Source: Astropecten irregularis (taxonomy: Eukaryota > Echinodermata > Asteroidea > Paxillosida > Astropectinidae). Taken from it: DNA of 64,000 nt. The position numbers were made by a program, and so were the translations under genes. The notes under the pieces are model-generated. The model ran no database searches. It saw nothing but the letters and a program-made list of their open reading frames with translations, and was not told the DNA's origin. Of the stretch, positions 55,881 through 64,000 are shown one piece after another. Location of the stretch: the NCBI GenBank assembly GCA_963971285.1, contig OZ020248.1, forward strand, positions 16,244,001-16,308,000. The letters are read 5' to 3'. Every line of letters starts with the position of its first letter. The stretch's first letter is position 1.

Positions 55881-56960
55881 AAGGTAATTGTATTCACAGT
55901 ATCCTAGAGAGCGCTGTATTGTCGATTTTTTTTTTCTATCTTTCAGTTCTACAGTAGGGAATGATTAAGTTAGAGGACGTTCCATTCCTACGTTTTCTGT
56001 CAGTATTTGTTTTTTGAGGGGGAAGCATATTTCTGTACTTGTCAGATTTCATTAGTTTTGTTCCAAAGATTAACAGAAGGTGATTTCTTCTACTTTGTAA
56101 TGAGGATATGCCTAGTAGTTGTAGAGCGTTTGAGTAAATGTGATAGTTCTGATAGCCAAGTATAATTCGGCAAGCACGTTTTTGAACTGCTTCTATTCTG
56201 TTAGATAAAATGCCGGTAATGGAACTGTGCCAAACCTAACATGCATACTCAAGACTCGATCTTATGTAACATATGTCAACAGAAACTAGGTCGATCAGTT
56301 AAGGGAGCATTACATTTTTTCAATATCGACAAAGTATATAATCTACGCGATGCTCTAGACACAATTTCAGCTATGTGGCTTTCCCCTTTGAGGTCACTCT
56401 GTATAATAATCCCCAGCCCAGGAGTTTTATTTGAGTTGCCTCATTAATGATAATTGAGTTGAGAGTGAAGGTTTGGTTTGGCAGGTCCCGTTTCAAAAAA
56501 CTTATTTTCATTACATTACATTTAGCCGGCTAAGGCAGGACACCATTATTAGAACACCACTTGGCCAACTCATCTAGATGGATTTGTAGCCCCGGTTGTT
56601 CATCATACTTAACTACTTCCCCAAGGGTTAGGTCATCCAAATATATCCATCGTCTGTGAGTTCCCATTGCAGCGTCATTGACAAGGAGAAGAAAAAGAAT
56701 TGGGCCCAATTTGGTACCTTCAGGGACACCGCAAGAAATAGTTTTCACGGTGGAGACATAGCTGTTCAGTTTTGTGTTCTGAGTACAGTTAAGAAGTCAC
56801 AGACAATGGGAACAGTGGATTGTCTTACTCCCAGCTCAATGAGTTTTCTTATGACCACATTATGATTTACACGATCACAGGCCTTAGTAAAATCTATATA
56901 GTGAAGAGGAATGCGTATCTATTTTGTTTGTCCAAGCCTTCTTGAATGAAATTCAACATA
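55880..56960 (-). pseudogene. Decayed non-LTR reverse transcriptase
   Basis: On the minus strand successive frames give KACDRVNHNVVIRKL (motif A region, near 56880), GVPEGTKLGPILFLLLVNDAA (56730) and WIYLDDLTLGE (motif C, normally Y/F-A-D-D). A thumb/C-terminal part follows: YIRSSLEYAC-stop-VWHSS near 56260, then KRACRIILGYQNYHIY. Frameshifts and at least one in-frame TAG (near 56240) break it. It belongs to a different subfamily from the copy at 33 kb. Confidence 0.75.
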
Positions 56961-57959
56961 TCGGCAAGATATGTACCGTAGAACTACCTTTAACAGACAT
57001 GTGTCTGCAGATCTATAATTCACATTCAATCATTATATTTCATTAGTAAAACCCTATTCTGAAAATTGCAGAGGGATGATTTTTTCTGACATTTACATGC
57101 ATATAGTTTCATAATTATGAATACATTATGCTCTGAAGATTATTACAAATATCACTTCACATATTATGGGTTGAGTGTGTAAACCTGCCTTCCACTCCAG
57201 CATGTGACATTTGACAAGTGTATGAAAATTACTAATCATGTGATAAATTTGTTCTGCACATAGTCTTTTACTGGTTTCATCAAGACAATACATTAAGTGC
57301 ATTCTTTGTGAAATACTGAGTGAAAGTAACATTGATAAAGAAGCATGATGAGGGTATTCAACTTAACTTGTCTGCATGCATCATATTACATGTAACAATC
57401 TATAAATGCTTCTTTTAGTAGGAAGGAACAACGGAGGGTACTTTTCCCATTTTTAATAAAATCCTTTGATCAAGACACATGGCGTAAGAGAGCAGTACAT
57501 GTATATAGATTTTGTCACAGTACACACAGCTTTTCTCCTTCAGTTTCCATAAAAAAGTACTAGTCACGTTTTTCTTCAAATTATAGGTAATGATAAGTAA
57601 AACAACCTTTTGCATCACATGTACAAAGTAGGAATGTTGTAGTGGCATTAGTCATGTTAGTAGAAATTGTGGCCTATTTACAAATGGGTTAAATGTAACA
57701 TTTGGTACATGATTGGGAAAAGTTCTAAAAGTGAACTGTTTACATAATTAATGGGAGCTGCTGCCAAAACTATTCCGAACATAAAATACATGAAGACACT
57801 GCTGTTCAGCCTTGGATGACATTACATGTATTACTAATTACTTATATGGAATTACTTATATGGGATTTTTCAGCAAAATCTTTTCGAAAATAACTTGTCT
57901 TTACTTCTTCAAAGCAGGTTCAAAGCAAGTACAAATAACATGATAAGAATGGTGCATAT
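56961..57959. other. Spacer without recognised features
   Basis: AT-rich sequence. Minus-strand frames of 68-77 codons show no known motif. Nothing else seen. Confidence 0.5.
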
Positions 57960-58019
57960 TGTGTCCTACATGAGTTGACATGACAAAATTGACCACACAC
58001 TGAAAAATGGTCATGTATT

Positions 58020-58580
58020 CGTTTACATGTCCCTGCTGAGTGTATCAATCACTATCGTACGTGATCACATGTTGACCATGCAGTGAAGAATGGTCATGTG
58101 ACATGTCCCTGCTGAGTGTATCAGTCATTATCCCGATGACAAATTGACCACGCAGTGAAGAATGGTCATGTGACATGTCCCTGCTGAGTGTATCAATCAC
58201 TATCCCGATGACAAATTGACCACGCAGTGAAGAATGGTCATGTGACATGTCCCTGCTGAGTATATCAGTCACTATCCCGATGACAAATTGACCGCACAAT
58301 GAACAATGGTCATGGGTTGACATGTCCCTGCTGAATGTATCGGTCACTATCCCGATGACAAATTGACCATGCAGTGAAGAATGGTCATAGGTTGACATGT
58401 CCCTGCTGAGTGTATCGGTCATTATCCCGATGACAAATTGACCATGCAGTGAAGAGTTGTCATGGGTTGACATGTCCTGCTGAGTGTATCGATCATTATC
58501 CTGATGACAAATTGACCACGCAGTGAAGAATGGTCATGTGTTGACATGTCCTGCTGAGTGTTCCACCCACTATCCCGATG
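58020..58580 (+). repeat. 72-76-bp minisatellite of Helentron 2
   Basis: About eight copies, spacing 72-76 bp, each with GACATGTCCCTGCTGAGTGT and ATCCCGATGACAAATTGACC. The unit is recognisably related to the 76-bp unit at 35470. Confidence 0.9.
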
Positions 58581-59129
58581 GATGTTAGCTGCCAATGCTT
58601 TTGACTGATGATTGTTGTTCTGAAGGACATCTAGGACTCTAAAATGTAAAAATGCAAAATGACAAGAATAAATAAAGAGACAGGAGATAATGTGAAAGTA
58701 ACAGTGAAGTTGCTGTTAAAATGCAATTTATGCTTATTAGTTTTGTCATCATAAAGTGCAATATTTGTATTGGTGACAAAAAATATTTTGACAAAAATGT
58801 ATATTTTGCTTAAAATGTGTCCTTGTTTCTCTTTCAACCTTTTTGCAGGAATTTTGTTTGTGTTTATTAGGGCAAATTAAAAGTATAATTTTTAATATTG
58901 TACAATATTGATTATTTCAAAAAAGTTCCAACAGATATTCTTAAAAAACATTTGAACCATTAACAGCCAACATACCTGAAATTATCATGCCCTTTGTGAG
59001 AGTATCTGCCACAGCCAAGATGGGAAGAGTGGCTATGGGTTGACATCGCCCTGCTGAGTGTATCAGCATGGAGCTAGGCCACTATCCTGATGACTAGATG
59101 ACCATCTGGTGAGTAGTCGCCATGGTTTG

Positions 59130-59228
59130 ACATGGCCCAGCAGTGGCCATGCATGCTTTGACATGGCCCAGCAGTGGCCATGCATGCTTTGACATGGCCC
59201 AGCAGTGGCCATGCATGCTTTGACATGG
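59130..59228 (+). repeat. 31-bp tandem repeat with palindrome
   Basis: Three copies plus a partial at 59130, 59161, 59192 and 59223. Each contains ATGGCC-CAGCAGT-GGCCAT, a 6-bp-stem inverted repeat. Confidence 0.85.
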
Positions 59229-59459
59229 CTGTGCCTAGTGTCATTGTGATGACCACAAGATGATTGTACATGGTTTGACATACATCTGTGGAGTATATAA
59301 AAATATTCGTTCATTAGTTCACATTCCCAATTGAAAAACTATGTGCAACCTATCAGCGCTGAAACCTCTTTACAGTGAAACAAGTACACAAGTTTTGAAT
59401 ATACATGCAATTGCACTCTATTCTATACTACTATTTCATCTTTGAATAATAATTATAAA

Positions 59460-59665
59460 AATCAAATAACCACAAGGAAATTGACTGAATAATAATTCAT
59501 TGACATGTATAACAACATCTGTAGAAAACATAACATAGTGATACAAAAACCTTATTATATAACTTGTTTTGATTTCATGTTCAACTCATATATCTCTAAC
59601 TCATAAATATATTGAATAGTGAATAAAGAAAAATTGACTGGAGCAGGATTCGAACTATTGGGGTC
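59460..59665 (-). mobile_element. SINE copy, minus strand, partner of 59672
   Basis: Its 3' end lies near 59463 (AAATAACCACAAGGAAATTGAC, complement of the family end). Its tRNA-like B box is near 59650 (complement GTTCGAATCCTGCTCC). About 100 bp of other sequence lies between, so the copy is either interrupted or composite. Confidence 0.5.
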
Positions 59666-59671
59666 ACCATC

Positions 59672-59825
59672 AATGTAGGGCTGGATGGCTCAGTTGGTAG
59701 AGCGCCTGTACGGTATTCAGGAGGTCGCTGGTTCGAATCCCGCTCCAGTAAATTTTGCTTTGTTCACTTTTCAATGACTTAAAATTCAGTAAGTTTCCCT
59801 TGTGGTTATTTGATGATTAATATAT
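59672..59825 (+). mobile_element. tRNA-derived SINE, plus strand
   Basis: The head has TGGCTCAGTTGGTAGAGC (A box) and GGTTCGAATCC (B box) with a cloverleaf-like anticodon arm. It continues into TTTTCAATGAC and ends TTTCCCTTGTGGTTATTTG. The acceptor ends pair only partly, so it is not a functional tRNA gene. Confidence 0.75.
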
Positions 59826-60030
59826 TGTAAAAGCCAATCAGGTCATGTTGATTAAAATTTGCATCTTCAAATAATATTTTATCAACATGTACAACAATTT
59901 GCATGATACAAGTACCTTATTATATTATATCAATTTCATGTTCAATGCATATCTCTCATACTAAATACACAATACTGATGGTACATTTTCATCTTCAAAC
60001 AATGACTTGAGTACATTTACATAGAAAATA

Positions 60031-63000
60031 TCACATATTGATACATACACCTTCATGATAACTGTAATAAGTAGGAATTACAGTTGCACATACTGATTCT
60101 ATATTTCTTACATATACATGATCAATCAATGTCCCATTCTCTGTTGTTGCATCAGTCACACATTGTTTATATCCATGCTCACACATTAATTTCTCAATCT
60201 GTGAATGCTGTTTGAAAATATCTTCATTAAAATCACCTATGACAATACATCTGTTAGATACTTTATGAAGTTCATCAAGTAAATGTTTCATGTTGGTAAT
60301 AAACTCATTCATTGAAAATGATGCTGGACGATAAATTGTTACCAAAGAATATGACATTTCACAAATTACTTGTATTGCAATATACTCCAAGTTGTGTACA
60401 GGTAAGATCAGTCTACTGAATGTCTTGTTCCTTCTACCATACACAGCAACACCTCCATGACACTGTTTGCTTAACATCTGAGTAATATTACATGAATTAT
60501 TATATGAAGCAATTCTGACTTGATCATAGCATTTGAAATCACTTAGTTCTGTCTCACAGTCAAACTCATTCTCACTCCATGTTTCTGTCAGACAAATGAA
60601 ATCTGCTGACATCATATCAATATTACATTTCAAGTCTTCAAAGTGTTCTTTCAAACCTTGGATGTTATGCATCATGATTACAGTGCCATTTGATGGTAGT
60701 GTTCTTACATTAGGTTCTTCAATAAATTGAATCATATTAGTCAATGAATCCTTTACTGATTTATTGCAATAAACAAACTTTTCATTAAACCCTTCAATCA
60801 CAAGTCCATTTAGAGATGTTACTCTGCTTAGTGCTACATATGCTTGACCTGCTGAAAATGTCCGTTCAAGAGATACCACTGCTCTGTCTGTAGTCACTCC
60901 TTGTACTTTATGTACTGTACAGGCCCATGCTAATTTCAATGGAAATTGTCGCCTTATCCACTGTTTGCTTATATGTTCTTCTTCTCTTTGTATTCTAATA
61001 AATCCATCATTTTTCCTTTTCACTTTGGATCCAACACTCTTGCTATCAAATAGAATATGTATGTATTCAGGGGTAGATTCATCAGGTGACAAAATTATTT
61101 CACAAACAGTTCCAAGTACTCCATTAACAAGTCCATCTGAAACATCAAGATTTTTAGACAGCATTACTCTAGCACCAGTACCTAGCCACAATGATTCAGG
61201 CAAAGTTGTACGCACTGATTTTTGAGGTATTTTCACTTGGCTTGTCTTTTTATGGGACTCTTTCTGGAAATCATTTGCTAAAATACAGAAATAATCACTG
61301 CACTTTGCAAACAGTATCTTCTTATTGTATTCATCAACCTGTTTATTACATGGAAATATATGTAACGCATCATCCCACTCTTCTCCAGTTTCTCGTGATT
61401 GTAACATTGCCACATCTTCATCCAATAACTTATCCTGCTTAGCTCTGACACGTATTCTATTCAAAGTTTCAGCAAACTGCATATCATCCTTTTGTCTCAT
61501 AATTTCCGTCAACTCTACTTTCTTAAAACAATCATTCCACAGATCTACTGTAATATCTTTCTGATACAACGATTTCCCTTTGACTGGAGGTAACTGATAA
61601 AAATCACCAACAGCTAAAATGCTCACTTTTCCAAATGGCTTGAGATCACGAGTTTGCTTAATCTGACGCAGACGTCCATGAATGTAACACAACATCTTAT
61701 GATCAACCATTGATATTTCATCAATAATGACAATCTGAAGATCTTGTAATTCATTCCTTAAAGTATTCAATTTTTCCTCACCTAAAGGTTGATATGGCAA
61801 ACGTGCATCAGTAGGGATTGACAACGCACTGTGAATTGTACTTCCATTGATATTAAAAGCTGCAACTCCAGTAGGTGCAGTTATCATTACAGACACATTA
61901 TCAGGATTATGAACCATTCTTGTAAACAGTCTTGTTGCTTCGTAATGTATTGATTTAACCAAATGACTTTTCCCAGTTCCAGCTCCACCAGTGATAAACA
62001 CATGAAATGGTTCAGGGTTTTTGCCTTGTACCTTCTGTAAACACCAGTCACGAATCTTATTAAACACTTTCCTTTGCTGTACATTCAATGACCTCAATAA
62101 TCTCAGTGCATCTTGATTTGATATTCTCGCTGAATGTGGCTCAATATTACACACTTTATCTTTCTTGTCAGATTGTAGGTCAGGAATATCCAAATCATCA
62201 TCTTCTGATAATACTGGCTCACGCTCTGCCTCACATTCCAGTCTTTCCTGCTCAGATATTGGGGAGATCATAGCCCATGCATCTTCTTGCATACCATGTT
62301 TTTCTACGTATTGTTTAGCTGCTTCAAGAGCCTCAGCATTCTTCTCATATTTTGACCGATGATTTTCCACAACAACACTCACAGATTTCATTTGGTTATT
62401 TATACAAACAGAACCATTCCTGTAAAATTGTTCATAATTATCAAACTGTGGTGGCTTCAGTTGAGCATCAACACGATATGGAAGAAACAATTGCAATATA
62501 CTGTGGTAATATTTCTCTGGATATTTAGTCACTGAAAACCTTGGATATCTTATGACTGCTGGATCAGTTCTTGTACGTTTCTGTATGTGGCCAAGACCAT
62601 GTTTCAATGCATACACTGGTGACTTTCTTGATTTGTTACATGTACCTGCATTATAAATAATTCTGTACTCTGAACTAAATGTTGCGAGACACATGTCATT
62701 AAATTCATCAATATCTGGCCTTGCTTTATAACGATCAACTCTATTAGTCATAAAAATATCATCATCTTCACATTTGTTCTGAATTACACTCAATGGCAAA
62801 CTCATTCGAACTGGATTTTCACCAACAGGTATAAACTCCACTTTTCTAGAACCTTCTTTCAATCTCAGACCACAAACACGAAACACTGCTTCCTGAGCTG
62901 ATAATTCTCTATTGTGTAAATACACACATCCAATTTCCTTCATACTCTGTCTAGCATCTAAATTCCCCTTTTTGGCCTCATTCTGCGCATGTGCTAACAA

Positions 63001-63999
63001 CTCTCCCAATTCTCTTTCTGACTTTGACATGTATGACACTACGTATGCTGCACAGGCATATGCATCAGTGATATATTGAATATCCATATTAGCATTCCAG
63101 GCTCTTATTAAATCAGGATTATACAGATTCACCCATACATCTTGAGGCTCTCTCTTTAAAACAATACTAGATTTCCTGCTCAAAACATCATTAGCCTTTT
63201 CAAAATCAGTCTGTGTAATACTAATTCTTTGAAATAATTCAGATGTGGACATGTGTTGATTCTTGTCATCTTGGATTGCATTCCATACTGACTGCAATAA
63301 TTCCTTGGCTGCTTTGCGTTTCATTTCATCATTACTAATGGATGTACTTTCTTCAGGATTATATTCATCATCCTCACTTTCTTCATCATCACAGCCATCA
63401 GCTGAATCATGACTGGCAATAAATGTTCTATTAGACGGTGGTCTTGGAAAATTAAATCTACATTCAGAACCCTTCTTTTTACAAGACTTGGTATGTTTCC
63501 TACTATGTTGCTGCACATGACTGATTATTTCATTCAATTCCTCATCTTCTTCCTGAGTTGGTAACTTGCAACTGATATATTTATCAATAAAATTTATTAC
63601 ATCAGCATCATCATCTTCTTCCAATTTTGGAGCATTCTCAATCCAAAACAGACAATGTGTGTGTGGAGATCCTCTTTGCTGAAATTCTACTCGGTAAAAA
63701 TAGTCATTGACTCTCCCAATTGGTTCTGCACTAGACATGATAACATCTTTCAAAAATGTGTGAAATCGATTCTCAAACATTCTAGCAACAGTCACTGGAT
63801 TGCTTCTCAATACTGTACACTTATCATTCCAATCTAAGTCTTCAATATTTCTGAAATCCCCTTGTTGTCTCAATATTGTATTAATAACTTCAGGCCATCT
63901 CATATCAGCAGCAGAAAATGAGCAAAACCATGTTGGTATTCCAAGTTGTCTAATCATAGCCATGACATCTCTCTGAGTTGATTGCCAATATGACGGTGT
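60031..63999 (-). CDS. Helentron 2 Rep-helicase-endonuclease, partial at window edge
   Basis: The C-terminal 1,322 codons of a second Helentron replicase; the frame stays open to the window edge, so the missing N-terminus is outside the window. Counted from the methionine at 63963: HUH motif H101-T-H103, a YVVSYMSK tyrosine motif, Walker A K665, the helicase motifs GDFYQLPPV and ALSRVTSLNG, and a C-terminal EEP endonuclease with GDFNED and LIDHVYV. It aligns along its whole length with the matching part of the protein at 38516-48406, in the same orientation. The visible length differences are losses of one and three residues, with no frameshift or stop. The final EEP motif is SYH here too. 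Reading frame conservation in a diverged copy points to selection or recent activity. Confidence 0.95.
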   Translation of the reverse strand, partial: TPSYWQSTQRDVMAMIRQLGIPTWFCSFSAADMRWPEVINTILRQQGDFRNIEDLDWNDKCTVLRSNPVTVARMFENRFHTFLKDVIMSSAEPIGRVNDYFYRVEFQQRGSPHTHCLFWIENAPKLEEDDDADVINFIDKYISCKLPTQEEDEELNEIISHVQQHSRKHTKSCKKKGSECRFNFPRPPSNRTFIASHDSADGCDDEESEDDEYNPEESTSISNDEMKRKAAKELLQSVWNAIQDDKNQHMSTSELFQRISITQTDFEKANDVLSRKSSIVLKREPQDVWVNLYNPDLIRAWNANMDIQYITDAYACAAYVVSYMSKSERELGELLAHAQNEAKKGNLDARQSMKEIGCVYLHNRELSAQEAVFRVCGLRLKEGSRKVEFIPVGENPVRMSLPLSVIQNKCEDDDIFMTNRVDRYKARPDIDEFNDMCLATFSSEYRIIYNAGTCNKSRKSPVYALKHGLGHIQKRTRTDPAVIRYPRFSVTKYPEKYYHSILQLFLPYRVDAQLKPPQFDNYEQFYRNGSVCINNQMKSVSVVVENHRSKYEKNAEALEAAKQYVEKHGMQEDAWAMISPISEQERLECEAEREPVLSEDDDLDIPDLQSDKKDKVCNIEPHSARISNQDALRLLRSLNVQQRKVFNKIRDWCLQKVQGKNPEPFHVFITGGAGTGKSHLVKSIHYEATRLFTRMVHNPDNVSVMITAPTGVAAFNINGSTIHSALSIPTDARLPYQPLGEEKLNTLRNELQDLQIVIIDEISMVDHKMLCYIHGRLRQIKQTRDLKPFGKVSILAVGDFYQLPPVKGKSLYQKDITVDLWNDCFKKVELTEIMRQKDDMQFAETLNRIRVRAKQDKLLDEDVAMLQSRETGEEWDDALHIFPCNKQVDEYNKKILFAKCSDYFCILANDFQKESHKKTSQVKIPQKSVRTTLPESLWLGTGARVMLSKNLDVSDGLVNGVLGTVCEIILSPDESTPEYIHILFDSKSVGSKVKRKNDGFIRIQREEEHISKQWIRRQFPLKLAWACTVHKVQGVTTDRAVVSLERTFSAGQAYVALSRVTSLNGLVIEGFNEKFVYCNKSVKDSLTNMIQFIEEPNVRTLPSNGTVIMMHNIQGLKEHFEDLKCNIDMMSADFICLTETWSENEFDCETELSDFKCYDQVRIASYNNSCNITQMLSKQCHGGVAVYGRRNKTFSRLILPVHNLEYIAIQVICEMSYSLVTIYRPASFSMNEFITNMKHLLDELHKVSNRCIVIGDFNEDIFKQHSQIEKLMCEHGYKQCVTDATTENGTLIDHVYVRNIESVCATVIPTYYSYHEGVCINM

Positions 64000-64000
64000 A

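Larger units (their letters stand above)
57960..60030 (-). other. 3' region of Helentron 2
   Basis: It holds the same ordered landmarks as the 3' region of Helentron 1 (GAAGGACATC, CATACCTGAAA, minisatellite relatives, TGGTTTGACATACATCTGTGGAGT). It is diverged and differs in repeat number, and it supports placing the minisatellites inside the element. Confidence 0.6.

Noticed and set aside
59672-59745. Functional tRNA gene
   Set aside because: A and B boxes are good, but the acceptor stem pairs only partly, base 33 is C, and a SINE body follows that also occurs at 31385.

Overview
The window is repeat- and transposon-dominated animal DNA, with no ordinary cellular gene that I can recognise. 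It is AT-rich, has tRNA-derived SINEs, CR1/L2-type non-LTR retrotransposons and very large Helentron (endonuclease-encoding Helitron) genes. That combination suits a marine invertebrate (mollusc, echinoderm, hemichordate or lancelet), but I cannot name the species. Many apparent short reading frames are by-products of tandem repeats and were left out.

Layout. 1-1000: left flank of a repeat array, carrying a TIR element (240-815) with an empty-site paralogue near 50.38 kb. 1000-30250: array 1, a head-to-tail series of 22 cassettes. Each cassette ends in a ~50-bp box (CGGAAAAGCC, a bulged hairpin, then CTAG|T). Three body types occur: A (0.8-1.5 kb, with 3-8 tandem copies of a ~129-bp unit), B (~1.35 kb) and C (1.3-2.5 kb). 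Several cassettes are duplicated almost unchanged elsewhere in the window, next to different neighbours, with the breaks at the boxes. 30250-32640: spacer with two SINEs. 32640-34790: a 5'-truncated non-LTR retrotransposon. 34860-38515: 3' region of Helentron 1, with 76-bp minisatellites and two tRNA-like palindromes. 38516-48406 (minus): Helentron 1, one uninterrupted ~3,290-residue frame. 48407-50130: spacer. 50131-55024: array 2, a short paralogue of array 1 with its own copy of the left flank. 55025-57960: spacer with a decayed reverse transcriptase. 57960-60030: 3' region of Helentron 2, with homologous minisatellites. 60031-window end (minus): Helentron 2, cut only by the window edge.

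How the parts fit. The Helentron protein carries, in order: a 15-bp minisatellite coding for (S-G/S-H-E-V)n, a PHD finger, a predicted papain-like deubiquitinase domain of the C76 type, an OTU protease, a basic ~24-residue repeat, the HUH/two-tyrosine Rep nuclease, a Pif1-type helicase and a C-terminal EEP endonuclease. The cassettes have the 3' signature of rolling-circle elements (hairpin followed by CTAG|T), a microsatellite and a tandem-repeat core. This resembles non-autonomous Helitron/Helentron families such as DINE-1 and pearl. My working model is that array 1 is a concatemer of such elements, but I found no shared terminal sequence that ties it to the Helentrons beside it.
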